From Zeugodacus cucurbitae (Eukaryota; Arthropoda; Insecta; Diptera; Tephritidae): a stretch of 64,000 bases of DNA. This document shows, in pieces, positions 12,091 to 25,262 of this stretch. The notes beneath the pieces were generated by a model that had not been told where the DNA came from, ran no database searches, and saw only the letters and a list, made by a program, of their open reading frames with translations. Location: contig NC_071670.1 of assembly GCF_028554725.1 (NCBI RefSeq), positions 8,112,501 through 8,176,500 of the forward strand, written 5' to 3'. How positions within the stretch are numbered: position 1 is the first letter of the stretch; each line of letters opens with the position of its first letter. Position numbers and translations under genes: made by a program.

Positions 12091-14390
12091 CAATATTTTT
12101 CGAAAACTTCAAAGTCAGCATGGGAAAGTAGTTCAGCGACTTCGTAGAGCACGGTCTCTCACACTTTTTAATGATACTCCTAACGTTACCAGCCGTCTCC
12201 TTATCCTAACACAAGCTAATCGTCTATAAATAGAAAACTTCTCGTGGAATTGACAACAATAAAAGAGAGGGCCGCAAGAATCTTTACGAGCTCACCACCA
12301 TCTATCCAAGATAGATGGATCTCTCTATTAGAACGTATCCAAATTTATATTCTTCGAAGAAATCAGCTTCCAGCAGCAAATAGGATTGGGAAGTTTTAAT
12401 CAATCAGAGTTAAGAAGCACGAAAAGCCCAATAAAGCAATCTTTCGAAAAACCCAGTTCGTATCAGACCTTTATATCTTGGAACTTACAGTGCATAGACC
12501 CACCACTGATTCTCAATTATATCCACATACTAAAGATCTCTCACATCCATCTCTTCCAAATCCACATTTTCTGCGGAATTTCTCTTAGAAGCTGCCGGAT
12601 CATAATTATAACGGGACTAATCTTTGCAGCTCTTACCTTTGAAAGTGGCTAACAACCAGTTTCTAAAGTCTCTTCCATTTATATTAGTCTCTACTTGCTT
12701 GGAAAGAGGCGTGGTCATATCTATACTGTTGTCATACATAAGAGTCATGTAGAAGAGTCTTCTCCACTTAACAACCGACAGAAGGAAGTGCTGAGGTGAA
12801 TTCTTGCGTATTAGTTCCGTTCTATCATTGTTTAGTCAATATCAAAGATCATCTGTTTCAAGGCAGAGAAGATTTTTATCATTCCAATGGTCTAAGATCC
12901 ATTTCGGTCTTATGTTTAAATCGTTTGTTTCTAGTATGTTTTCGATAGTTATATTTCCTTGGAACATCGCAACACTTGATCGATTTATAACTATAGAGTT
13001 CGAGAGCTGCCATGAGAATCCTGTTTTGACCTGATATGATGAAGATATGAAGAACCATATTTGTATGGTTCTTTTATGGTTCTTTTTATGGGTCATCAAT
13101 GGCTAATTACTGCAAATTTTCGAAGTAAAGGATTTAAAGAGTCTTTCAAGGATACAAAACACCAAAAATTTCTATATATCGAATTTGAAAAGTGGTTTAT
13201 GAAAAACCAAAAAGATGGCAACACTACAAAAGCAAAATATGCCATTTTTAGTATACAAATTCTCATTCTCTAAAATTTTTAAGTGAAATCTTCAAAAATT
13301 TAAACTTGCCAAAAATGCCGTTATATCTCCAAAAAAAATATTATATAAATAAAGAACACACGTGTTCCACTAGTATTTATCACACATTACTGCCAAAGCT
13401 ATACACCCAACCGCCACACCTCCTTCATCACTTTACAATTGAGACCGCCAAGACAGTTCCGAAGACTTTCTTTGCCAGTTCGAAATTCAAACGCAGCTGT
13501 GCCAAAAAACGTTGATCAGATTTGTAGATTTGTGCTGAATGCGAACGACGAGCAAACACCCAAAAGCTCAAAGCAAATATCATATTATAAAAAGTTACAA
13601 AAAAAGAAAACAACAACACTACATACAACAAATATCCAGTAAAGCTACAGCTATACATATGTATATAGGCGATAATAATCATAAAGCTAGCAACAACAAA
13701 AAATAATTACCTACTTATAAATGATATGATAATCATAAAAACAACAACAACAGCAATAAACAAATTCATTAGAAGCGTAGCTAAGCAGTTGTACGCACAC
13801 AGCGGGACAAGAAGAACAAGCAGCGACACACAGCTGCCACAAAACTCCGCTTCAAGCATACATACGTAGCGAGTGTTAAGCCCCAGGGGGAGTAGTGGCG
13901 ATAGAAGTGAGGAGGCACAGAAAGTTTGTTAAAAAAAGAATTACTAAAGTAAACAAATTGTAAAGGAGATCATTTGCTACCAATCTTCAGCTTAAATTTA
14001 TGCTTTTTTTGTTTTTTTGTTTTGTTGTTTCTTGTTGTTTTTGTATTACGCTTAATTCGTTAACTGATTTCTTGGAGCTTATTTGGGGCAGCTGCGTCGT
14101 GTATCACTAGGTGGCATCATTAATTACTGATACATTCTAGATAAAAAGCTCTAGCGAAGCTTAGTAATAAAGAGTCTTTACTCTACGCAATAACAACAAC
14201 AGTAACAAAAAAAGGTGTTGATACGAAAAGTTGAAGAAATATACACAAATGAGCAGTTCAAAGTGTGGTTAGAAGATTAATGGCGTTTAAGTGAAATAAA
14301 AAATGCGACAAATGTAGTGGTATTGTGTGGACGGATGTAAAAAAAAGTACATAAACGACTTAAAAAAAATGTTTGCGCTAAAAATTTAAG
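12091..14390. other. Intergenic DNA, no gene seen
   Basis: Frames up to 88 codons exist but show no recognisable domain, signal or codon pattern. 13700-13830 is rich in (CAA)n and (AGC)n. A CAGGGGGAGTAGTGG stretch near 13880 is locally GC-rich. Nothing else is supported. Confidence 0.5.
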
Positions 14391-15480
14391 CTCAATCCCA
14401 TTCACTATAGAATTGTGTGAAGATCTTTCAGTCTACCGATCCTCATTTCATCCTACCGACACCACAGTAGCCTTCAAATACTGCTATTATTATCCTATCC
14501 TCCTATCCTTCATTGAGACCCCAATTCCAAATGTCCCATTCACTATAGAATTATGGGAAGATATTTCAGTCAGCTGATCCCCACTGATCGACATCTGAGT
14601 TGCCTTCAAAGACTGCTATTATTATTTAATTTCTTCTTTGACCAATTAAAGCTTTCATCCTTCATGGAGAAACCAATTCCAAATGTCCCATTCACTAATG
14701 AATTGTGTGATGACCTTTAGAGTTAACGATCCTCACTGATCGACAACACAGTTGCCTTCAAAGATTGCTATTATTATTTAATTGCTTTTCTTAATAATTA
14801 AAAGTATTGTTCTATATTTAGAAACCAATTCCAAATCATGAATAAAAATTTAAAAATTGAAGAAATTTTAAATTACTACCACATTAATGGTTAAAAGTAT
14901 TTAAAAAAAACCTTCACAAAAATTACATATTTTTATATATTCCAATATTCGCAAAATAAATTTTATAAATTATTTATCTACTTCACCTGAAAATATTTTT
15001 TAACCGATCTACATTGATCTTATCGAAACTACAAAACAATGTTTGAAGGAAATAAGACGTTCCTTTCGCCCTCAATGGCATGTAAAATTGCTCTGCTATT
15101 GATTATGACTATCAGATCAAATTTCCTAACTCAAATTGAATTCTAACCGATCTTCACTGATCGCCATATGATTGAAAAATATTTGAAAATTAAAAAAAAA
15201 AAAACATAAATCTTAGTGCGTATGATATGAAATAATGTTCACCAGAATCATCGATATCAATTTCTTATCATAAATTGAAACATTTATAATTTCACAACCG
15301 ATCTTAATTGATCGTCACATTTTAAGGCAATATTTTTAAGAATCTTTTCCACCAAAATCATATACACAGAGTACAAACTGGCTTAGCTTAGCAACATAAA
15401 TTCCGTTATAATACAATAATATAAAATCTATGCTGGTTAACGATCCTCATTGATCTTTAGTGATCCGTATATTCATCGAC
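14391..15480. repeat. Tandem array, period about 145 bp, GATC-N6-GATC core
   Basis: A core close to ACCGATCCTCACTGATCGAC starts at 14435, 14572, 14725, 15003, 15146, 15297 and 15439. Spacings are 137, 153, 278 (about twice 139), 143, 151 and 142. The first three units also share CCCATTCACTATAGAATT, CCTTCAAAGACTGCTATT and ACCAATTCCAAAT; the later units retain little beyond the core. The core has a fixed internal spacing and is nearly palindromic. Confidence 0.85.
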
Positions 15481-16410
15481 ACATTTAAACCAAATATTTT
15501 TATTTTTAAAGGATGTAGATACGTGTTCCAAATTAAGAAATGACGCTCTTCAATGTCCAAAAAACAAATTCAAACATATAAACACTTGAAAAAAAAAACT
15601 TTGCATACACTTAGGCGCTCAACAATGATAGTGGTTTTGTAAAGGAAGAACTTTAGCTTTTCAGTGAATTCGAATTTATCTAGTAAATTAAGCTAAAGTA
15701 AGCAAGACTTAAAGACTTGGATCCACTTCTGTCCGTTCTCTCTTTATAGGCTTAAAAATCCTGTACTTGCTCAAAGATCCCTCAGTTTTCCATGTTTCAA
15801 AGTAGCAGTCTCTTAGGAGATAAATCACTCTAAAGGCTATAGGCTTCTAGAAAATTACCAAAAAAAGCAAAAACATAATATAATCTCGATTTTCAAATAA
15901 AATTTGGAGACATTTGGGTATTTTCCGAAATTTTTTTGGCACATTTTATACTATAAGTGTATTTAATTGTGTGGCAAAATTATAGCTTATTCAAATGTTG
16001 CCAAAAATCAACCACATACATATTTATAAATATAATATTTCTATGAAGACAACAACAACAGCACCGGCAGTCACAAATCAAATGTAGCATCTAATAAACA
16101 AAAATTTGCCGCAATCACTCGGGCTTAATGCGAAACGGACAGACAGTTTTGATGCTTTGCTAGATTAAACGTCGCTTAGGAGATAGTGGGTTGAGTTGGC
16201 AGAAAATTCAATAAAATTAACAAAAAAATTGTAAATTATAAAAAATATATATTTGATTCTTAAAAAAAAAACTTTTTATTTAAATGGAAAACTACAAAAA
16301 AAAAATATTTTTCATTAAAAAAAAATTATTTAATTTATTAATTTATTTAATTTATTTATTTAATTAAATAATTAAAAAAAAATATTTTTTTTTAATGTTT
16401 TTTATATTGG
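15481..16410. other. Intergenic DNA, no gene seen
   Basis: No coding signal. It contains one isolated copy (TTGCATACACTTAGGCGC at 15601-15618) of the 18-bp motif that is reiterated at 55.6-62.6 kb, and AT-rich runs from about 16200. Confidence 0.5.
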
Positions 16411-17870
16411 AAATTTATCAAATCTGAAATATTATTTGCTCAAAAAAATCTTTATATTGATCTTATACAATAATTTAATAATTTTTAAGAATATTTTTAT
16501 TTTTTACAAAATTATTATTTTTAATTATTTTTTTCTCAAGTAAATAAATATGAAACTAAAATAAATAATTTTTGAAAATTATTTAATTAAAAATAAAAAT
16601 ATTATTGTTTTCAAATATTTAATTAAAAAATATATTTTTTTTTTTAATTTGTTTTTTATATTATTATTATTATTATTTGTTCGTAAAAATCTTTTTTTTT
16701 TAATTTTTTTAAATAACATTGTGAAGATTTTTTTCTTAATTGTTATGGTTTCAGTTTTTCTTATTTTTATTCAAATTTTCTAATTTAAAAAATGTATCAA
16801 TAATTTATTATAAAAATGTTTGTATTACTTTTATTTATAATTTTGCAATCTTTTTTTATTTTCCCAAGAATTTTCTAATTTAAAATAATTTTTTTTTTAA
16901 TTTTTAATGAAGAATTTTTTAAAAAATATTTTTTTTATTTAAAAAATTGTAAATTAAATTAAAAAATGTATCAATAATCTTTTATAAAAATATTTTTATT
17001 ACTTTTATTTATAATTTTGTGTTTTTTCTCAAATAAGTAAATATAAATAAAAAAAAATATTTCTTTTTTAATTTTCTAATTCAAAAATATTAGTTTTATT
17101 TTTTAATTATTTCATTTTTGAAAAAACATTTTTTTGTTTATTTAGCAAATTTATCAAATTCTCACTAATTTTTTATAAAACTATTTTTATCATTTTTCTT
17201 TATACTTTTACAATTTAGTTTTTTATTTTTTAAGTAAATATCAAATTATTTTTTTTTTTATTTTGCAATTTAAAATATAAGTTGTATTTTTTAGTGATTT
17301 AATTTTTTAAAAAATATTTTTCTAATTCAAAAATATAAATTTTATTTTTTTTTATTTATTTAATTTTGAAAAAATATTTTTTTTATTCAGAAAATTTATC
17401 AAATTCTCAATAATGTTTTATAAAACTATTTTTATAATTTTCATTTATACTTTTATAATTTATTTTTTTTATTTTTCAAGTAAATATGAAATTAAATATT
17501 TTTAATTTTGCAATTTAAAATATAAATTGTATTTTTTAGTGATTTAATTTTTTAAAAAAAATATTTTTCTAATTTCAATTTTTGATTTTCCCAAGTAAGT
17601 AAGAAGTTATTTTTTTTTTTTAATTTTCAAATTTAAAACATAAATTTTATTTTTTTAATGATTTCATTTTTAAAAACATATTTTTTTATATTTTTTTTTT
17701 ACAAAATTTATCAAATTCTCAATTATTTTTTATTAAAATATTTTTATAATTTTAGTTTATAATTTATAATTTCTTAAGATTTGTTTAGTAATTTTTTCAA
17801 AATAATTTTCTTTTTTATTTCAATTAATATATTTAATTTTTGTTGTAATTTTTTTTTGTATATCCTCCTT
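16411..17870. repeat. AT-rich degenerate tandem repeat
   Basis: A theme of TTATCAAATTCTCAATAAT, then TTTATAAAACTATTTTTAT and TTTATACTTTTATAATTT, recurs near 16416, 16793, 16968, 17151, 17396 and 17708, with interposed poly-T/poly-A runs. Spacing varies from 175 to 377 bp. The sequence is almost pure A/T, so some similarity could be compositional, but the order of sub-motifs is conserved in at least four copies. Confidence 0.6.
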
Positions 17871-19500
17871 CATGAATCACTGTTCAAACGCCAATGCTAC
17901 CAAAAAATTCACACGCTTGCGGCAATATTTCTACATACAATCATACACACATGTGCACATGAATGTATGTACATATGTATCTATATCTAAGCATGTGTGT
18001 GGTTTCGCTGTTGCGTCGCTTCGTAGAAGAGGGAGGTGGTGCCCAGCCCGTTTGGCGGCAGCATCTATGATTGCCGGCTGACTCAATAATGCCATAATGC
18101 CAAGCGCGTACGATTATGAATGTTGTTGTTGTTGTTATTATTACTTTTATTATTGTACTCCTTTTCTTGGCGTAACTGCCAGCTACGCTACGCCACTTAA
18201 ACGTATCTCTTTTTCGAACATAGACACACACACACATCCCCACACAAAGCAACAATTGGCTCAGCGCGCATGCGCCCCTTCAACGCGGCCGCTAAGCCAC
18301 TCAACGAAGGTTTTCAAGTAACAAAATCACAAAAACCAAAAAAAGAACGACAAAGTAATAATCAGAAATGAAATTAAATGATAGCACAAAGAAAAAAAGT
18401 AACTAAAAATTTTTTTTTGGTAACAAAAAGTAAATTTCAAATACAAACATACATATTAGTGTTGTTGTTGGTATTTTTGCGTGTGTGATCAGATTATGCT
18501 ACAAATGTATTTATGTATATGCTTTAGTATGTGAGAAGATGCTACATTAGTAATCTTGTTGTTTTTGTTGTTGTTGTTGTACGGCTATAAATTTATTGTC
18601 GCTCATTGCTTGCCGTGCGCTGCCGAGCGCTGTCTTAAATCTTACGCTGCCGCGCCACACAACTCGCATGCGTTGCTTTCGGCGTTTGAAAACCCAACAA
18701 TACAAACAACAACATCGAATTCGTTGAAAATTAGGATAGTGCCCCTCTGCATTGTACAACAAAATACATATATAAATTCATAGATAGGGCCAATAAAGTT
18801 GCGCCGTATCTGCAATCTAGCAAGACTGACACACATTCCACATTCGAAATTCTGTATCCCTTTCCATGCGTGTTGTTGCTGTCATAGTTATTGTTGTTGT
18901 TGCTATCTCAACTCATACTTTTTTGTTTTTGTAGTTTTCAAATTAGCTCTTGACGCGAAATAGATAAAAAGGTAATAAAAGTTATGTGAAATCTGAAACG
19001 CCAACGAGAATTATGGTCAGGAGTTTTGGTGGAAAGGTGCAAAGCAGCATGAAAAAGGAGAATTAGAAAAATTTAAAAAAATACAAAAAAAAAGTAATAA
19101 AATATTAGAAACAGCAACAACCACCGGCATGAGAGATTTCCAAGCTAATAATTTCAACAACAACAAGCACATATAAATTCAGTTTTACAGCGAAAAAAAT
19201 TATATGTCTGTATGTCAGTCGCACGTAATCCCGCTCAGCCGTCGTACAATCACCCGTTTAATTGGATTAACGATTTATTTCCATATCTATGTCATTTAAA
19301 TAATAACCATTTTCGGCGGCTTCATTGAATTACAATTTGAGATTTTTTTCTACTCTTTATTCACTATATTTCAATTTCTTTACGTTCTCTCATAAGCTAT
19401 CCAAGCTATTGTTCGAAGTTTTATTGACTCAGCTTGGTTTTGCAGTGCTACCAATGCTTTAATTTGTTTAAAGAAATTTAATTACCTTTTGATAATCCAT
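17871..19500. other. Intergenic DNA with microsatellites
   Basis: Contains (CA)n at about 18224-18236, (TTG)n at about 18121-18136 and 18557-18582, and ACATATGT patches. The part from 18000 to 18320 is the most GC-rich of this stretch. No recognisable gene. Confidence 0.55.
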
Positions 19501-19504
19501 TTCT

Positions 19505-19940
19505 AGCTATATATAGGCATATAATTGTATTAGCTTATAAGCTTTTAAGCTTTTGGGAAGTACACAGCCTTAAGAAAGCTTTAAACGAGCTTTATCGTTT
19601 TTTTTTTTTTTTAATTTAGCAGAGACAGAAACCATTCATAACTACGCCAGAGTTTTATATGCGATCAACTCAATTCGTACCAGAAGCTTTTGAGAAGTTC
19701 ACAGCCTTAAGGAAGCTTAAAACCTTGTAATCAAAACTTTGGGCGCTTTTCAGTTGTGGTAAACCATTCCCAGCTATATATTTAGGCTTATAACCGTATT
19801 GCCTTATAAGCTTTAAAGCTTTTGAGGAGTTCACTGCCTTAAGAAAGCTTTATGTGAGCTTTTATCGAGTTTAATATTCATTTAATAGAGTCACGAACCC
19901 ATTCATATCTTCATGAAAGCTTTAAATGCATTCAACTCGA
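19505..19940. repeat. Tandem array, period about 135 bp, AAGCTT-rich
   Basis: The segment AAGTTCACAGCCTTAAGGAA or a variant recurs at 19560, 19697 and 19829 (CAGCC/CTGCC landmarks 19565, 19702 and 19834). AGCTATATATAGGCATATAA and TTAGCTTATAAGC recur at twice the period (19505 and 19772). AAGCTTTT words also continue through 20.3-21.2 kb in a more degraded form. Confidence 0.78.
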
Positions 19941-21460
19941 TTCGTGTCCTTATTTTTGAATGGAGCTTTTGAGTCTAACAATAGGTCCAGCTATGCTAGA
20001 TCGGTTTAAATTCAAAATCTTCAGCTATTTGGATCGGTCTATTTCTTTCTCTTTCTCAAGCTTACTAAATCCCTCAACCAATATATAAGAATTTTCATAG
20101 TAATTCAGGAACCTCTTTTCGGCTTAAGATTTCTCCACTTTAGACTATAATTGATGAATGGTTATTCTTTCTGATGTCTATCTTGATTTGAGCTCATTAT
20201 TTCTCAACGTTGGTCTAGAGGAAGGACAAAAAATCTGTTATCTTTCTCAATAACGGTTTTGTCAGCGTTCTGGTCGTGTTTCAAAAATATTATTTTGTAC
20301 AACTAAAAGTTTAGGGGACCTTTTTTTATTATATGTAAGCTTTCAAAACTGATCTTAAAAGCTTTAACCTTTAAAAGCTGTTAAAAATTCTCAATAATAT
20401 CTATGTGGTGTCATGTTTTGACTGAACTCTTCTCTCTTCGAATTAATTTTCTTTTCTTTAACTCTTCATTTCCAACTTAACTCCCTTGAAGTCCATACAG
20501 CATTTACATTTGCGTGTTGTTTTTCCACTTTAATTGCCTTTGCAGCTTTCTAAAAAATCCTCTGGCTCCATTAGAATTCTTCACTTTGATCATTTGACGC
20601 TTCGCTCGGCTGTCTTTACATTTTATTGTCCCGTCCTAATCAAATGTTGTTAAAATCTCATTTCATGTCTATTTCCACGAAACACCGCAATTAGCGTGTG
20701 TGCATTTCGTGATCGCGTGCAAATCGTCGATTTTTGAATTTATATACCATAATTGCTTTAGTATCGGTCTAAAGTACGGAAATTATTTTAATTGCATTTC
20801 AATTTCTTAAGAAATTATGTAGATTTGTTATACTCGTACTATTCCGTTGGTATTTGAAATTGAATGAAAGTTTTGAAAAAGAATTCAACATGCAAGGCAA
20901 TATTTGCTTGTAGATTTTGATTATGAGTTTGACTATCGCGATTTGATATATAGAAAGTTGATGCCATTAGAAGAATTAGAGCGCTAGTTTTGATGTCAAA
21001 ATTATTATAAAACTTAAATTTATTAACTTCTTTATTAGTTAACTGTAAAAGCTCTGAAAGCTTTTTAGGAGCTTTTGCAATGTATCTCTCTCTTAAAATA
21101 GTCCTTTTAATATCTGAATAAGTTCGTAAAAAATAAATAGGCCAAGGAGTTTAAGTACTAAATCCAAGCCGCTTATTAGAGCTTTTAGAAGCTTTATGAG
21201 CTTTTGGTAAATATAATCATACATTTTGTGTATCATGTTTTTATGACTTTTATGAATCATTCAGAATCAGAAGGGAAATCATGGAAAAGTCGTTTCTAAG
21301 CACTGTAATCAGTGCGAGGCCTAACTTAAAGCAGAATTCAGTACATATCACTGGGGTTAGCAGATACTAAGAATTATGTTCATGTTTAAAGCCTAGCTCT
21401 TTTTTAACTGAGATGAATTTGATAGTATTAGGCTCCTGTACATTTCAAAATTATTTCACT
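19941..21460. other. Intergenic DNA, no gene seen
   Basis: Enriched in AGCTTTT/AAAGCT words, including GAAAGCTTTTTAGGAGCTTT near 21056 and AGAAGCTTTATGAGCTTTTG near 21187, probably related to the array upstream. No open frame of note. Confidence 0.5.
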
Positions 21461-21462
21461 CT

Positions 21463-22110
21463 TACTTGTAACAGGATTTTGAAATGAGAAAGCTCTTAAA
21501 GCTCCTTGGCCATCTACTCCGAACTTTATTGCCAATATAGTAACCGGAAGCATACGTTATCGTTCCCAACAGGCTTGATTGCTTGAAAGATCGGTGTTTA
21601 AACAAAGTGTGCTTCTGTCTTTCCATATTGCGACTCTCTCAGTAGTAAATATTCTCTCACTCAGTGGAATTTGTAGCTAGTTCTTGAGAATATGCTGACT
21701 TCTTGCATTGTCACCAGTGTTGAATTAGGTTTTTGAAAAGAGAAAGCTCCTTAGCCATCTACTCCGAACTTTATTGGCAATATAGTGACCGGAAGCTTTC
21801 GGTCTCGTTCCCAATAGGCTTGATAGCTTGAAAACTCGGTATTTAACGAATGGAGGATTCTGTCTTTCCGTATGGCCACTCCCTCAGTGGTTTTCAGCCC
21901 TCAGTTGATTTTTGAAGCTAGATGTTGAGAGGGAGGGATTGTCACCAATATTGAATTATTGAGTCGAGGGAGCTTTTTAAGCACTTTTAAGTCCTTTTAT
22001 ATCATTATCACCCTCTCAGTAGTAGATATTCTCTCGGAGCGAGCTTAGTTTAGTTTGGTATCAATTAAAGAGAGGACTTTAGTTTTTTGCCTTCTCGCCA
22101 GTAATTCATT
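21463..22110. repeat. Tandem duplication, period about 245 bp
   Basis: CCATCTACTCCGAACTTTAT occurs at 21510 and 21755. Both are followed by GCCAATATAGT or GGCAATATAGT, ACCGGAAGC, CGTTCCCAA, AGGCTTGAT, TTCTGTCTTTCC and a CTCTCAGT/CCTCAGT block. A third, partial copy keeps the CTCTCAGTAGTAGATATTCT part near 22013-22035. Confidence 0.82.
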
Positions 22111-23884
22111 GGTCGATACAGCTTTTAAAGTTCCAGGTGCTTAAAGCTCGAAGCTTATAAAACTCCACTACAGCTGCTTTGAGTATCAGAATTTTATGAG
22201 TAAGTTGTTTTAATTTGTAATAGTGATTTAGAGTGATCTTATTAGAAACACGTAATTAGGACACTTTTATCTAAAATGTTTGATTCAAATCGATCGGTAT
22301 CTTATAAAAATGTGTTCTGGATGAAAATAAAATTATTTTTTGCGAGTTTTCAACGTTTTTTATAAAATTTTTGTGTTTGTAAAGATGTGAGAGTCTCCCA
22401 AATAATTGGTAGGAATGTTTCTGTGGGAAGCAGTCTATCTTTGGATATAAATTCGGGTCCAAACCGAGTACAACAAGTTGGCTAACGTATACTCTACTTT
22501 GTTGTTATTGTACTGCACTGATTTTATTGTTGTTTTATGACATATTTTATACTTTTTTGGAATCTTTATTACACTCGAACAATGCGGATTTTATGGCATG
22601 GAACTCACACATATATATATACATATATGTATTTAATGGATTGCTGTTTTGAGGTGAAGTCTTTAACGCATACAAACATATATATATATATATACATATA
22701 TATACACTTATCTTCATCCTTTTCACAACTGTGCGCCAATTCTGAAACTCCACAGTTGGTCGTGTCTTCTACATACATACATATTCTATAGCATTCTTTC
22801 AAACATTCTTCCACAAATACAAAAACATATATATATTTATCTGTATGTGCATATTGCTGTTGTTCCTTTCAATATCTCCGCAAATATTTATTTACGAGTA
22901 CCATACTCAGTCAAAGCATAAATATTGACAATGCGCAAATAGCTATAAAAATCGCGCTATACTCAGGCATACATACATATATGTACTCGTATATATCTCT
23001 TTCTATATTTGTATACGTTCTTCCGCACCTTTTGTTGCCAATGCGGTGTTGTTGTTACACGGCATACAGGTTTTTTCGGTGTTTGCAGGCTTTTGTTTGT
23101 GTGCATTAATTGAAAATTACTGTTATCGAGCGGTGCACATTCCGATCGTGCAGGATACTCAAACACTCACACACACACACACATACATGAAAACACAAAA
23201 TTCCTTTTTGTGCCTCAACTTCTATGGCATTTCAAATTACCGCACATTTTTCTACCAGATTTCGTTGAACAAACAAAAAGCGGTAGATGGAGAAGAAGAA
23301 GCAATCGAAGAAGAACAAGCAGAAGTAGTTGAAAATCGTACGGTAGCTCACGAATGCGGTCTAAATGCATTATTTAACTTATCGCCATTTGCGATCGGCT
23401 GCTGAGGAAATGCCGGTGAAAGTGTGTGTGTTCAAACAGGGATCTTTCAATATTCTCTCCTTTGTTTGAAGCAATGAATTGTATTTACGGCTTGCGAAAT
23501 CAATGTTGTAAGCAATTCTTTTTGGTTTTATTTTGAAATTATGGCAGCTGGTGTCATTTGTGGGAGTTTCCAGTTCACACAGTGAATGGTGAATGCATTA
23601 TATGTATATTATAAAAAGGTTCTTACATAACAGTGTAGTGTATATAATTAAAGAAAGTTACACACAAATTTCGAGCACCATTCATATAACCCTTGAGGAT
23701 CGTCAGGGACCCGTAGAAAGTTGTAACTGTTAATATTTTATTGTAAAGTATGCAATTAAAGAAAATGTGGCAACACCTCCATTGAAGCATTAATCAGGAA
23801 ACACCCATAAAATGAAAATATTGAAACAACGTCCTTCTTATGCTGCCCGCCAATTTCATATTCATTAATTGCACTGGGTTTTCG
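22111..23884. other. Intergenic DNA with microsatellites, no gene seen
   Basis: (TA)n/(CATA)n patches at about 22608-22628 and 22675-22710 and (CA)n at about 23169-23184. A 119-codon frame at 23046-23405 begins in simple repeats and has no recognised domain, so it is not called. Confidence 0.5.
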
Positions 23885-24320
23885 CTCCAACGCCTTCTTC
23901 TGACAGCTCAATTTTACAGCTGTTCAATGCTAGAGACCCTACGGTATCCCACTTTCTCAAACTTTATTGTTTATTGAGACAACTTCCCTCTTAATTTATA
24001 TATCAGACTCACATTCACAGTTTATAACTGGTTGTTATTCAAAACTTTCTGCTTTACGTTCAAATAGGAGCTCATCGACACTGCAGTATCCTCAAAGCCT
24101 TCCTCTGACAGCTCAATTTTACAGCTATGCGATGCTAGAGACCCTATTTCTTAAGCTTCCAAATTTTTTTATTCATAATCATATACATTCGACTAATGCC
24201 CTTAGATTATACCAGATTATCGTTTACAAGCCTCCTTTAGGAGGTTAAAATCATAGTTCCTCGACTTTAAAGGCACTACAGTATCCCAATTTTTAAAGAT
24301 TCCAAATTTATGTGGTTCAA
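23885..24320. repeat. Tandem duplication, period about 205 bp
   Basis: TGACAGCTCAATTTTACAGC occurs at 23901 and 24106, followed in both by a GATGCTAGAGACCCTA-like segment. CTGCAGTATCC/CTACAGTATCCCA near 24081 and 24274 and CGGTATCCCA near 23942 mark further copies of the same unit. Confidence 0.72.
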
Positions 24321-24980
24321 TCATTCACTACAGTCTCTGAAGGAAAGGAATTTGCCTATAAGGTTTCTATTTAAGGAACCATAGGTTCGAAAGTCGGTCG
24401 AGGTAATATCTAAACCCTTCGAAAAAGCTTTTTCTAATAGCAGTAGTCACTTATGGTGAATATCGAACCTCTGAAGAGGCCCATTACGCTGTAAAACAAA
24501 ATCCGTATGTCCAAGACCCTTTGGGATCCCAACAAATACTCATTAGAACATCAGTTTGACGAATAATATAAAAACTAAAAATAACAAATAACAACAAACA
24601 GCTTGGTTAATCTACAAAAAAAGTTAAAGGAAGCAAATGTAGCAAAATCCGACCTGAGCATCATATTTAGTAACCTAACTAACATATGAATGAGTCTGTC
24701 TTTTTTACTGAAGTCCAGTTGAAAATCAAATTTATTTACTACTCTATATTGTTGGAGATATTAAGTCAAGAGATTTTTATTCATATTTATTACGATCCAG
24801 ATGTTATTAATAGATTCATCTGAAGACCCTACTTTCTTCTCAAATTCTTATTGAATTCAAAAATTGTATTTCTTTGACTCTTTTAAGTGATTTCGCATGA
24901 TTTTTATTAATAAATTGTAGTAATATTCTATTTTCAAGCAGAAATTTGACTTTAAGACGATCCAGACATGCATAACTGAC
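24321..24980. other. Intergenic DNA, no gene seen
   Basis: No coding frame, RNA gene or repeat could be supported here. Confidence 0.5.
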
Positions 24981-25262
24981 TAGACAAACTCACTTAATCG
25001 TCGAGTTTTAGAGCTGAAATTTGGCACACATTTGGTTTAAGGGATTATATTAAACATATTTAAAGGCGAACCAGATCGCACCATTATAACATATAGCTCC
25101 CATATAACAGATAGCTAACTACTCGAACTCACTTAATCGTCGAGTTTTGGGGCTGACATTTGGCATACAGTTATTTTATGGTATTATATTAATCATATGT
25201 GAGGATGAAACAGATCGTATGATTATTACATATAGCTGCCATACAACCGATTGTTCAGTTGT
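24981..25262. repeat. Two-copy tandem duplication, period 139 bp
   Basis: AACTCACTTAATCGTCGAGT starts at 24987 and 25126. Both copies continue with GCTGAAATTTGGCA or GCTGACATTTGGCA, GATTATATTAA or a variant, CAGATCG, and CATATAGCT-CCATA. The CATATAGCTGCCATACAACCGA phrase resembles repeats common in fly Helitron-like elements (recall from general knowledge, not checked). Confidence 0.82.

Noticed and set aside
23046..23405. 119-codon open frame
   Set aside because: It begins in microsatellite-like DNA, includes a THTHT stretch from (CA)n and an acidic run from (GAA)n, and shows no domain or splice structure.
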